Source: Sphingobacterium sp.
Lineage (GTDB): Bacteria; Bacteroidota; Bacteroidia; Sphingobacteriales; Sphingobacteriaceae
Length of the DNA stretch: 35,407 bases
Reading direction: 5' to 3'
Assembly: GCA_031253985.1 (NCBI GenBank)
Contig: JAIRVH010000222.1
Span: 1-35,407 of the forward strand
The position numbers and the translations under genes are program-made. Below, in pieces: positions 23,307 through 32,208 of this stretch (its first letter is position 1; the number at the start of each line of letters is the position of its first letter). The notes under the pieces are model-generated. The model ran no database searches, was not told where the DNA came from, and was given only the letters and a program-made list of their open reading frames with translations.

Positions 23307-24746
23307 TTACAACGTTCCAAAAACATAAGACGTCGGATCATTTTTATTGACTAGCCCACCAAAGATTCCTTTTGACTGCGGAATGATATCATCTACCCAC
23401 CTCATTGTAAAAGTCTGATTAGAAAAATAATTAACAATCGGCAAGACGGAAGCTTCTATTGCTCTCGCATTTGCATTCGTTGGCTGTGGATTCGTATAAG
23501 TCAATTTTAAATCTCCGTCTATCTTTGTAATTGTATAATTAAAATCAGCATTATAACCTGCACCAACAGCAACTGTAGGATCCATAAAATTCACACGAAG
23601 GATAACTCTATTTGCAGTACTGAAAATTAAGGAAATATTATCGACATATAGACCCATATTTGCCTGCAATGTAGCATTAGATGTATTGAATGCTGTCAAA
23701 AATTTAGCCGATAAACCCGACAATTTCTGAGGATTGACGGCAATCGTACTATAAGTTTTTTGCGGTCCTAACAGTTCGCTAAATGCTGGTGTTGGAGAAT
23801 TAGCCTCTATAGCCTCTTGCGTTTTAATTTGAAGATCTGATAACGTAATTCCCCATTCATTTTTCATATAAGTGGTTACGATCGCCTTCTTCTTTAAAAG
23901 TTTATTTCTCGCATCGGTATTTTGCTCATAAATACCTTTTCCATTTCTTTTAATATATTGCCCTTCATAAACAAATAAGTTATTGACGATATTATTATAA
24001 TAAGCGTCTCCGCCTTCAAGTAGTGTAGATAATGTTTCGACAAAATCATCGTCCTTGTTAGATCTCGCATAAGGCGTTACAAAACCTTTACCCCAAAAAT
24101 CAGCTTCATACATAATCTTATCCAAAGCAGCCGTACTGCTATAAGCCCCCCTAAAGATATTGAACCAAGTTGCCGTATAGTCGGAAGGAGTTATTCTTTG
24201 ATAATCAGGCGTCACAGCAATATTTTGGTTCAGGACGTGTCCAAACTCATGGTGCATTGTATGCAATATTTGTCGCACCGCAGGCTTGTTATCAGGGTCA
24301 AATGTATTCAGGTCCAGCAAAACAATTTTCCGTCCGGCTTCAGCTGTACCTAGCGTAATAGTACCGTTGCTATTATAGGAAGGACTTCCAGCCAAAAAAA
24401 ACTGCTTTTGGGTATACTTTTTCATAAAATTCTCCCCCTTAATAGCGATATAAGGTTCAATCCAAGTTTTTTTGATAATATCCATCACTGGAATAACCAA
24501 CCGCTCTTGCACTGGAATTACATTCTTATATATCTCTGGTAGTTCAGATCTATCCCATTTATATTTTACTTCGATATTGTATGGCGTAGTAAAATTTTTG
24601 CCTATCCAATCGTCTACCTCTGTCTTGGTCCAAGTATCTCCTCCTAGACCTACAATATCCGATGTCAGCTTGTCTTTATCGTTACATCCGAAAATCAGCG
24701 AAGACACAAGCAGTAGAAAAAATATATTTTTAAATTTCTTTTTCAT
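23307..24746 (-). CDS. substrate import-associated zinc metallohydrolase lipoprotein, long form (operon 2)
   Basis: 479 residues. Lipoprotein signal LLLVSSLIFGC (Cys21), mature start CNDKDKLTSDI. The zinc site is H166-E167-F168-G169-H170, with E237 in DDDFVE as likely third ligand, matching the paralogue at 12254-13168. The ILGTAEAG-type block is present as TITLGTAEAGRKIVLLDLN. After about residue 320 there is an extra region of roughly 160 residues that the 304-residue paralogue lacks. It is beta-rich (ANRVILRVNFMD, YNADFNYTITKIDGDLKLTY, QTFTMRWVDD) and not recognised; a binding module is possible. The gene lies 23 nt after SusD. Substrate unknown. Confidence 0.9.
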   Translation of the reverse strand: MKKKFKNIFFLLLVSSLIFGCNDKDKLTSDIVGLGGDTWTKTEVDDWIGKNFTTPYNIEVKYKWDRSELPEIYKNVIPVQERLVIPVMDIIKKTWIEPYIAIKGENFMKKYTQKQFFLAGSPSYNSNGTITLGTAEAGRKIVLLDLNTFDPDNKPAVRQILHTMHHEFGHVLNQNIAVTPDYQRITPSDYTATWFNIFRGAYSSTAALDKIMYEADFWGKGFVTPYARSNKDDDFVETLSTLLEGGDAYYNNIVNNLFVYEGQYIKRNGKGIYEQNTDARNKLLKKKAIVTTYMKNEWGITLSDLQIKTQEAIEANSPTPAFSELLGPQKTYSTIAVNPQKLSGLSAKFLTAFNTSNATLQANMGLYVDNISLIFSTANRVILRVNFMDPTVAVGAGYNADFNYTITKIDGDLKLTYTNPQPTNANARAIEASVLPIVNYFSNQTFTMRWVDDIIPQSKGIFGGLVNKNDPTSYVFGTL

Positions 24747-24769
24747 AATTCAATTTTTAAAAGTCGACA

Positions 24770-26236
24770 TTACCTAGGATTAGCTTCAAGTCCAGCAGCA
24801 ATGGCGTCCTGAGGTATTTGTATCACTCTCCTTGGGTCATCTGCACCCAATATAATTTTATTCTTGCCATTAGCACTAACATGTTCGATCGGAATTTTCA
24901 ATCGGACGATATCAAACCAGCGTATGCCTTCATGCATAAATTCCATTCGTTTAAAAGTTAGAATAGATGATACTAAAGCATCTTTATCTGATGAATTCTG
25001 ATAAAAGTTTTTCGCTTTTTCTACGGAGAATTTGTCGGCCGTAGCTGAATAATTTATAATACGCTTTGAAAGGTACTTATCAAGATCACCGATTGTCTGT
25101 GCGCTATTTCCTAGCATCGCATTTGCTTCCGCTCTGTTAAACAAAACTTCTTCAGCGGTAAGTAGTGGCACCATATTATAGGCGTCACCGATAGTTGCAT
25201 TAATCGATTCCTTTACAAAATGTTCCTTGAATTTGGGAATATTGTAAACCATCTCAGTTCCTCCAAAAATCTTAGTTGCCATCGCCAATTGTTTTCCACT
25301 AGGATTATTTGCCGGACTAAATATCCCCAACAAACTAGAACTTAAACCGTAATTATAACCAGCATAACTTCTTCCCCACTCACTCTGAGATTCTTGGAGC
25401 AAAATATTCGCCGCCTCTGTCGAATTGGTATAAATTGCTTGTAATTCGTAATATCCCAACGCATTATAAGTTGTATTCCACGGACGTAGATCCTCTACTA
25501 CCGTCGAACCTGGGTATAGTGCATTGGCGTGTTCAACAACCTTCGCGTATTCTTTTTTGAATAGGTAAAAACGAGTAGCAAAAGCATGGGCCGCCTGTGT
25601 TGTGAAATGGTATTTCGGAACGACATATTTGTTGTTTTTAATCAATGGAAGGCCTTCTGTCAAATCTTTTTCAATATTTTCATAAACGCTGGCAACAGTA
25701 CCACGTGTATAATTGCCTTCGACGACTTTTTGCGGAAGTGTAACATAAGGTATACCGAGGTCCGTTTTAGCAGTCACTGGATCATAAGCTTTCGCAAAGA
25801 ATGTTACTAGCATAAAATGAGCATAGGCACGTGCGAGCAAAGCTTCACCTCTGCTGGCAGCATATTCTTCTGTATTACCCGCTTTATCTATGGCCTCAAG
25901 TGCATAGTTTGCTGCTGCTATCGCTTTATAACAAGCATTCCAATAATATGGTGGCGTATCTATGTCAGTTGGATCTACTTGATCGACGTAATTCCAAGCA
26001 GATGAATTGGGCAATTCTCGTGTTGTTCCACCTTTATCTCCAGCATTATCACTCATCGACTCTGCCATAGTAATATAATTACCATGTGGATAAGCATTTG
26101 CTAATAATTCTGCTACTTTAACAGCATTATTTAGTTCAGTACGATCATCGGGTTGATGTTCCAGAAATTTATTACAACTTGTTGCAACAAATAAGCTAGA
26201 CAACGCCATATATAGAATTAAATTTCTTCTTTTCAT
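24770..26236 (-). CDS. SusD/RagB-like nutrient-binding outer-membrane lipoprotein (operon 2)
   Basis: 488 residues. Signal and lipobox VATSC (Cys21), then NKFLEHQPDDRTEL, the usual SusD start. SusD-type helices include YYWNACYKAIAAANYALEAID and RGEALLARAYAHFMLVTFFAKAYD. The TPR-like part includes YHFTTQAAHAFATRFYLFKKEYAKVVEHA. The C-terminal family signature runs AEEVLFNRAEANAMLG, FKRMEFMHEGIRWFDIVRLKIP and DDPRRVIQIPQDAIAAGLEANPR. It is shorter than the operon 1 copy (537), mainly in the middle. It starts 14 nt after the SusC stop. It should cap the barrel and bind substrate. Confidence 0.95.
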   Translation of the reverse strand: MKRRNLILYMALSSLFVATSCNKFLEHQPDDRTELNNAVKVAELLANAYPHGNYITMAESMSDNAGDKGGTTRELPNSSAWNYVDQVDPTDIDTPPYYWNACYKAIAAANYALEAIDKAGNTEEYAASRGEALLARAYAHFMLVTFFAKAYDPVTAKTDLGIPYVTLPQKVVEGNYTRGTVASVYENIEKDLTEGLPLIKNNKYVVPKYHFTTQAAHAFATRFYLFKKEYAKVVEHANALYPGSTVVEDLRPWNTTYNALGYYELQAIYTNSTEAANILLQESQSEWGRSYAGYNYGLSSSLLGIFSPANNPSGKQLAMATKIFGGTEMVYNIPKFKEHFVKESINATIGDAYNMVPLLTAEEVLFNRAEANAMLGNSAQTIGDLDKYLSKRIINYSATADKFSVEKAKNFYQNSSDKDALVSSILTFKRMEFMHEGIRWFDIVRLKIPIEHVSANGKNKIILGADDPRRVIQIPQDAIAAGLEANPR

Positions 26237-26250
26237 TTTAACATTATTTA

Positions 26251-29200
26251 TTAAAATCCAACTTTTAAAGACAAAGTATACTGCTTAGGTATTGGTAGGG
26301 CAACTCCCCCTGATGCAAAAAACTCCGGGTCTTGGCCTTTTAGTTTTTTATCCGAATAAATCAACCAGAAGTTATTCGCAGTTATACCAATCGAAGCGTG
26401 ATTTGCTTTGATAGATTTGAGAAAATTGGATGGTAGCGTGTACGCTAATGCCAATTGTTTTAACCTAACGAACCCCCCATCAGCAACTCTCACGGTAGAA
26501 TAATTGTAGGTATTGTAGGGGTACTGACCACTAATCGTATTGGCAGCCTCAACATTTAAAATCGATGGAATATTTGTTATGGTTTCGTCTCCAGGCATTG
26601 TCCATCGATCCTTAAATTCATTTGGCATCGCATCTAAATCAGAATAGGATGTAGCGAATGACGGATTTAACCTAATTTTATTGCCCGCTGAAAATGTAAA
26701 TAATGCATTTAATGTAAAGCCTTTATAACTTAATGAATTATAAAAACCTCCTGTTAATTTAGGATCCGTAGGTCCTTCGTATTTCAGGTGCTTCGTTTCG
26801 AGACTCTGCATATAAACATCAATACCTTTTTCTCCCTTTTCATTGATAAATTCAGGAATACCGGTGTCGTGATTTAACCCTGTAAATTCGATGGAATATA
26901 ATCCACGATATGGATAACCTTCTTGCGGCCCACCATCAGCCGTTACCAAATTAAAAATAGATTGGGGGCTCGTTAACTTTGTCACTTTGTTTTTATTGTA
27001 ACCAAAATTGAAATTGCTTCTCCAGCTGAACGAATCATTCTTGATAATCGGTCCACTCAATGTCACCTCAATACCTTTAGAATTCATATCAGCATAATTG
27101 GCTGTAATCAAATATTGGCCTCCTATACCAGAAGTACGCAAGGGACTAATCAAATCAAAACCATTTCGATTATATAAATCAACGGTCAGGTTCAATTTAC
27201 TTTTGAAGAAACTCATATCGAAACCGAGGTTGGTTTCGTATTGTTTTTCCCAAGTTAGATCCTTATTTTCAATATACTGTATATTCATTACAGATTCTAT
27301 TTCATCTAAATAGGGTCTTAAGGCACTTCCATTGCGGAGTACTAATGCTGAATTGGTTGCATTACCAAGGCTCGCTGTTAGACCATAGGTACCACGAATC
27401 GTTAATTTATTTAAGATATCCTGATTTTGCATGAATGCTTCTTCATCAACATTCCATGCGCCCGAAATATTCCAAGTGGGTAACCATCGTGCTGTCTTAG
27501 AACTTCCTAACTGGTTCGATCCATCATAACGACCAGTAAAGTTGATAGAGTATTTTCCATCATAGGAATATGCAGCCCGCGTCATGAATGCCGAAAAGCG
27601 GTCATACTTATGTCCCATTGAATAATAATTCAGGTTGTTTAATGTCGCCTGTTTTATAATATTCGGATCGATAAATGGCACTCCCCCTTTATCATATTGA
27701 TACCCGTAACCAATCATACTTCTAGCTTGACGATCAGCAATACGTAACTCTTGGAATGCATAAATATTTACAAGATGCTTTTCATTAAAAGTATTATCGT
27801 ACTCAAATGAGTTTCTAACCATATATGATTTTAAGAAATCATCGTTGGTATTATAAAATCCTCCATAAGGAAGTACAACTACTGGTTGTAATTCAGGATG
27901 GGCTGGGTCTCGGTATAGGAAGCGATTATTATCTTGAACATAAGAATCGTAGTCAGCCCTATACGCATTTGCCATATTGGAACTTTCCCTTACTTTATGT
28001 TCATTACCACTTTTTACGTAGCGCATCGAAGCTAACACATCATATTTTAAATGCTTGGAAAACTTATAATTTGCCCCACCTTGAATTTTTAAATCCAACA
28101 TACTCAGGTCCAAACTATTGTTATCCAATTCGTCTAAAATATTAAAGTCAGCAAAGTTTCGCGTAAAACTTTCCCTATTCCCATTTTCATCATAGGCCGT
28201 CATTGTTCGGCTCGTATTGAGGGCGTAGCTAAAAGGATTAATATCAAAATCTCTAGAATATTTTCCTTCAACAGGATTACTCACTCTTCCTACTGTGCCG
28301 GGAGCTTTTTGATTACGAATGGAACCCGTAGTAATAAAATTAAGCGTTAATTTTTCTGACAGATTAAATAAAGCATTGATATTTGTCGTATAGCGTTGTA
28401 CTTTATTTCCAACGGCCCATCCATTATCGTTTAAATAACTTGTTGACATATACAACTGGGATTTATCAGTACCTGATGAAACGCTTACACCATGCTCCTG
28501 CATAAATGAGTTTTTGAACAAAACATCAAACCAATCCGTATTAGCAAGCGCGTATCTACTCAAAAATTTGTTTCGAGCTTCAGGCGTATTTTCTAGCCCA
28601 AATTTTCCATTAGTTTCATTATATGAATTGATCAAGTGATACATTTTGGTATAAACGCCACCGTTCTCAGCTCTTGATGCACTAGAGTGATTAAGCCAGC
28701 CTTTACGCGCCAGTTCTGAATAAACCGACATTTGATCTGAAGAATTCATGATATTATAATCGTTATACGTTGGCTTCAAAAAGGTCGAAAAATTACCTGT
28801 ATACGATATTAACGGTTTTCCTATTCTTCCTTTTTTGGTAGTAATTACGACTACGCCGTTCATCGCCCTAGCACCATATTGTGCTGTTGCCGCAGCATCT
28901 TTCAAGATATTGAAACTTTCAATGTCATCCGCATTGATTCCAGCGACGGAGGAACCAATCAGTGTATTGACATCACCAGAAGATAATTGTTCATTCGATA
29001 TATTTACAACATCTTCCAAAATAACGCCATCAACAACCCATAGCGGTTTATTATCACCTGTAATTGAAGTCGCTCCACGGACGCGTATTTTAGGTGCTGC
29101 ACCAAAAGTTCCAGATACATTTTGTACGGATACCCCCGCTACTCGTCCTTCCAACATCCTACTAACATCGGTAATACCGTCCTGCTTAATATCTGATCCT

Positions 29201-29907
29201 TTTATTGTAGTCGCGGCCCCAGTAAATAGTTTTCTATTTAAATTTTGATAACCTGTAGAAACAACATCAACTACATCCAACTGTCTTTCATCGGATTCCA
29301 ATTCAATAGCAATACTACTGCGTCCTCCCACCGCTACCTCTTTCTGTGAATAGCCAATAAATCGTATAATCAAAACAGCATTGGCTGAAGCATTAATCCT
29401 GAAATTCCCAGATTCATCTGTCTGAGTTAATATGGAAGTCCCCTTCACTGACACAGTGACTCCGCTCAAAGCTTTTCCGTTTTGATCCTTAATAGTTCCA
29501 GAAACAACCTGTTGCAAAGTATTTATGGTAGAACGATTATCTGCATCACCATTCACTGAGATCGTATTGGCAATAATCTTATAGTCGATATGATTACTGC
29601 GCAAAACTGAATTCAATGCTTCTTCTACTGTAGCATTTTTTAAATTCACATTGACCCTGACTTTAGAATCAATATTTTCCCCATAAAATAGCTGCAGATC
29701 GGATTGTTTGGAAATTGCATTGAGTGCCTCCTCAATCCGAGCATTTTTCATCTTCAAAGTAACTTTTTGCGCAATGCCGTTGGCTTGAACTCCGGTCACA
29801 AAGGCGAAAAGAAGACAGGTACTAATTTTCATAATACGTAAAGGTTTACAAAACCGAGGGTCATGAGGTATCAGTCGCCACGTTTTGCCAAATGGTAAGT
29901 TATTCAT
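26251..29907 (-). CDS. SusC/RagA-like TonB-dependent transporter with STN signalling domain (operon 2)
   Basis: 1218 residues, same architecture as its paralogue at 14772-18425: a conserved 25-residue N-terminal extension, signal (MKISTCLLFAFVTG), STN domain (about 48-120, VTLKMKNARIEEALNAIS), carboxypeptidase-regulatory-like domain (VSGTIKDQNGKALSGVTV), plug (RMLEGRVAGVSVQN, WVVDGVIL, ILKDAAATAQYGARAMNGVVVITTKKG) and barrel ending YTLSLKVGF. Loop regions differ from the paralogue, so the substrates may be related but not identical. The plug DVVDVVSTGYQNLN lacks the usual EEVVVTG form. The translation-start region (AACCACAAA, then GTAAATGTATG) is conserved between the two genes. Leader hairpin lies 74 nt upstream. 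Confidence 0.96.
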   Translation of the reverse strand: MNNLPFGKTWRLIPHDPRFCKPLRIMKISTCLLFAFVTGVQANGIAQKVTLKMKNARIEEALNAISKQSDLQLFYGENIDSKVRVNVNLKNATVEEALNSVLRSNHIDYKIIANTISVNGDADNRSTINTLQQVVSGTIKDQNGKALSGVTVSVKGTSILTQTDESGNFRINASANAVLIIRFIGYSQKEVAVGGRSSIAIELESDERQLDVVDVVSTGYQNLNRKLFTGAATTIKGSDIKQDGITDVSRMLEGRVAGVSVQNVSGTFGAAPKIRVRGATSITGDNKPLWVVDGVILEDVVNISNEQLSSGDVNTLIGSSVAGINADDIESFNILKDAAATAQYGARAMNGVVVITTKKGRIGKPLISYTGNFSTFLKPTYNDYNIMNSSDQMSVYSELARKGWLNHSSASRAENGGVYTKMYHLINSYNETNGKFGLENTPEARNKFLSRYALANTDWFDVLFKNSFMQEHGVSVSSGTDKSQLYMSTSYLNDNGWAVGNKVQRYTTNINALFNLSEKLTLNFITTGSIRNQKAPGTVGRVSNPVEGKYSRDFDINPFSYALNTSRTMTAYDENGNRESFTRNFADFNILDELDNNSLDLSMLDLKIQGGANYKFSKHLKYDVLASMRYVKSGNEHKVRESSNMANAYRADYDSYVQDNNRFLYRDPAHPELQPVVVLPYGGFYNTNDDFLKSYMVRNSFEYDNTFNEKHLVNIYAFQELRIADRQARSMIGYGYQYDKGGVPFIDPNIIKQATLNNLNYYSMGHKYDRFSAFMTRAAYSYDGKYSINFTGRYDGSNQLGSSKTARWLPTWNISGAWNVDEEAFMQNQDILNKLTIRGTYGLTASLGNATNSALVLRNGSALRPYLDEIESVMNIQYIENKDLTWEKQYETNLGFDMSFFKSKLNLTVDLYNRNGFDLISPLRTSGIGGQYLITANYADMNSKGIEVTLSGPIIKNDSFSWRSNFNFGYNKNKVTKLTSPQSIFNLVTADGGPQEGYPYRGLYSIEFTGLNHDTGIPEFINEKGEKGIDVYMQSLETKHLKYEGPTDPKLTGGFYNSLSYKGFTLNALFTFSAGNKIRLNPSFATSYSDLDAMPNEFKDRWTMPGDETITNIPSILNVEAANTISGQYPYNTYNYSTVRVADGGFVRLKQLALAYTLPSNFLKSIKANHASIGITANNFWLIYSDKKLKGQDPEFFASGGVALPIPKQYTLSLKVGF

Positions 29908-29960
29908 ACATTTACTCTTTGTGGTTAATTGGGTTTACTTAATTCGCTTTTTAATTTTTT

Positions 29961-30028
29961 AGGCCTTTTTGATCATTCCGGAACAGGGATGCTGCAACAT
30001 TCCTGTTCTATTGTTATATATAAGGCCT
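29961..30028 (-). promoter_or_regulatory. conserved hairpin leader between fecR and susC (operon 2)
   Basis: GAACAGGGATG (29981-29991) and CATTCCTGTTC (29998-30008) form an 11-bp stem with one G.U pair and loop CTGCAA. AGGCCTT (29961-29967) and AAGGCCT (30022-30028) give an outer 7-bp stem, replaced in operon 1 by GCCC/GGGC, so pairing rather than sequence is kept. The single strand between carries ATGATCAAAA in both loci. The susC start lies 74 nt from the hairpin. Leader regulation is inferred. Confidence 0.6.
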
Positions 30029-30067
30029 CAAGGTTAGGTATTATTTCTCTTACATAAGCACTCCTTT

Positions 30068-31219
30068 TTATTTGTTTTCTACAATTAATTCTTTTCCTTG
30101 AAACTCAAATTTCAAATCACAGACGTAAGTAAGCATTTCCAAAACTTCCGATAACTTAACATCACGCTTAAAGTTGCCAGTATACACTTTATCTAATGCA
30201 ACATCTTTTTTAAATTTAACTTGTATGTTATACCACTTAGATAGTGTTGAGGCAATTTCAACAATGGTTTCTTTCTTAAAGTAAAACTGATTGTTATGCC
30301 ATGATAGATCGTGTTCCAAATCTGCCTTTCCTTTCCGAAGCTGTTCCCCTACAAGATTCGCGTATTCCCCGGGCTCCAAAACAACAACATTGCCCGAATG
30401 GCTGACCTGAACACTTCCTGAAGACAGCGTCGTACGGACATTACTGTTGTAAGCGTTAATATTGAAATGTGTCCCCAATACCTTCACTTCGTTTTCCCTA
30501 GATTCCACAAAAAAAGGACGCCCAGACTCATGTGCTACCTCAAAATAAGCTTCACCTTCCAAGTAGACACGACGTTCATTATCTTTAAATTTTATAGGAA
30601 ATTTGAGTTGGGAGTTAGCATTAATCCATACGTGAGTACCATCTTCTAAGGTCAGCTTATAAAAATTGCCTTTAGGAACAACCAATGTATTAAATTGGAG
30701 AGGAGCCTCCTTTACTGGAATATCCATATTCTTGCCATTATCTTTATTCGCTAAAGCAACTATTTTTTGATCTACTGTTTTGTTCGACTTCTCCAAAGGC
30801 AAAACTGATCCATCTGCCAAGACTAATAAGGCACCTGGCTGTGCAGGTGAAATATCTTTTTTTACAGGAGTAGTAGATGCTACTTTGTCAGACACTTCCC
30901 CGTCCTGCTGAAATAGATAAAAGAGTGATGCTCCTAATAGTACAATGAAAATGGCGGCAACACGAAGAAAAAGACCATAATTTTTCTTTATTTTCTTAGG
31001 AGTCTGCTGAATATTACCCCAAGCCTCATCTTCATCCAAATTGGCGAAAAAATTAAGATCTCCCTCAATATTCTTTGCGTCTCGAAAGCTTTCAAGCAAA
31101 TCATCGTTACGCTGGTCAGATTTCCGCCACTGTTCAACAGCATCCCGTTCCGTCGCGGTTTCTTGACCACGAAGTATTTTATAAATGAGTCTGGCTACGT
31201 AATTGGTATTAGCTTTCAT
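30068..31219 (-). CDS. FecR family anti-sigma factor (operon 2)
   Basis: 383 residues. The cytoplasmic N-terminus (VEQWRKSDQRNDDLLESFRDAKNIEGDL) aligns with the operon 1 copy. Transmembrane helix at about 83-103 (LFLRVAAIFIVLLGASLFYLF). The FecR domain at about 175-275 contains YKLTLEDGTHVWINANSQLK, RRVYLEGEAYFEVAH, PFFVES and VKVLGTHFNINAY. DUF4974 at about 305-380 ends KFEFQGKELIVENK. It should hold the sigma factor at 31272-31793 inactive until SusC signals. The gap to the sigma gene is 52 nt, and the first part of that gap resembles the same gap in operon 1. Confidence 0.95.
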   Translation of the reverse strand: MKANTNYVARLIYKILRGQETATERDAVEQWRKSDQRNDDLLESFRDAKNIEGDLNFFANLDEDEAWGNIQQTPKKIKKNYGLFLRVAAIFIVLLGASLFYLFQQDGEVSDKVASTTPVKKDISPAQPGALLVLADGSVLPLEKSNKTVDQKIVALANKDNGKNMDIPVKEAPLQFNTLVVPKGNFYKLTLEDGTHVWINANSQLKFPIKFKDNERRVYLEGEAYFEVAHESGRPFFVESRENEVKVLGTHFNINAYNSNVRTTLSSGSVQVSHSGNVVVLEPGEYANLVGEQLRKGKADLEHDLSWHNNQFYFKKETIVEIASTLSKWYNIQVKFKKDVALDKVYTGNFKRDVKLSEVLEMLTYVCDLKFEFQGKELIVENK

Positions 31220-31271
31220 ATCTATAGGTTAGAAACCCTATAGATTCGTCAAGGGTGACAAGAAATTAAAA

Positions 31272-31793
31272 TTATTTTAATAAAAAAATAATAATGGGTA
31301 GAAATTCGGGGTGCAATTTTTCCAGCAATATCTTCATTCCGCGTTGTTTTTGGGTCTTAACAGTATTCACACTAATTTGAAGTCTTTCGGTAATTTCAAG
31401 ATTCGACAGCCCTTCAAAATAGCCCATCTTAAATATTTGCTGACATGAAGTAGGCATTTCGGCAATAATCCGATAGACCTCATTGAGCACTTCGGTATGA
31501 ATCATCGAAAGCTCAACAGAATGCTCATCTTCCTCATTGAACTTAACTCGGGTCCAATACTTTTCCTTTACCTTTTCATGCCTAATATGCTTTAAACAAG
31601 AGAACCGGACCGCAGTATATAAATAATTTCGCACAAAACTTTCAGATTCATCCATACGTTGCCTTTCCTTAAAGAAAGTAATAAATGCTTCCTGTACCAA
31701 ATCTTCGGCAATAGAAGATTCCCCTACAAATTTCCACGCAAAGTGACACAAGCTTTTGTAATACAATCTAAATAACTTCTCTTCAGGTCCCAT
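31272..31793 (-). CDS. ECF RNA polymerase sigma factor, FecI-like (operon 2)
   Basis: 173 residues from MGPEEKLFRLYY at 31793. An upstream Met at 31829 would add MLLINFVIPVRI, which the paralogue lacks, so the shorter form is preferred. Region 2: KSLCHFAWKFVGESSIAEDLVQEAFITFF, then YLYTAVRFSCLKHIRHEK. Region 4: EVYRIIAEMPTSCQQIFKMGYFEGLSNLEITERLQISVNTVKTQKQRGMKIL. The end EFLPIIIFLLK matches the hydrophobic tail of the sigma at 19805-20332. First gene of operon 2. Very close relative of the operon 1 sigma in the DNA-binding helix (SVNTVKTQKQRGMK), so promoter cross-talk between the loci is possible. Confidence 0.94.
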   Translation of the reverse strand: MGPEEKLFRLYYKSLCHFAWKFVGESSIAEDLVQEAFITFFKERQRMDESESFVRNYLYTAVRFSCLKHIRHEKVKEKYWTRVKFNEEDEHSVELSMIHTEVLNEVYRIIAEMPTSCQQIFKMGYFEGLSNLEITERLQISVNTVKTQKQRGMKILLEKLHPEFLPIIIFLLK

Positions 31794-32208
31794 AATCCTA
31801 ACGGGTATAACAAAATTGATTAGCAACAATCGTTGGCGGCTGATAAACTAGTCTACTGTAAATATAGAATTTTTAATTTTTTTAAACAAAATTTAACATA
31901 TTTATTACATAAATTACTCATACTACATATTAAAAAATCTATTTTTCAATAAATTGGAGTGCGCTGTTTCATTTTTACAAATATATTTCCCCTTAAAAAA
32001 TCTGCCCTTCGCCCAAACAAAACCCCTGATTTCATCATTTATATAGAGAAAAAACGACCAAAAAATAGCGTTTTTTCGCTTTTTTTTACTATATTGTAAA
32101 CTTTCAAAAAACCTTCATCGCCATATAAGCATTGGCAACGATGAAATGTAGAAGGTTCTTGTTGACAAATAAAACAAACACTTCAATAAAAATTAAAACA
32201 AAGACTAA
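31794..32208. other. divergent promoter region between sigma gene 2 and mrpA
   Basis: About 415 nt with no gene. It should carry both divergent promoters. Two hairpins lie near the mrpA side: AGCG-TTTTTT-CGCT with flanking A and T runs at 32061-32086, and TTCATCGCC pairing with GGC and GATGAA (3-nt bulge) at 32114-32145. Neither is clearly a terminator of a known gene. No palindrome like those before sigma gene 1 was found. Confidence 0.45.

Noticed and set aside
28835..29248. 137-residue plus-strand frame antisense to susC of operon 2
   Set aside because: It mirrors the conserved plug domain of susC and has no independent coding features.
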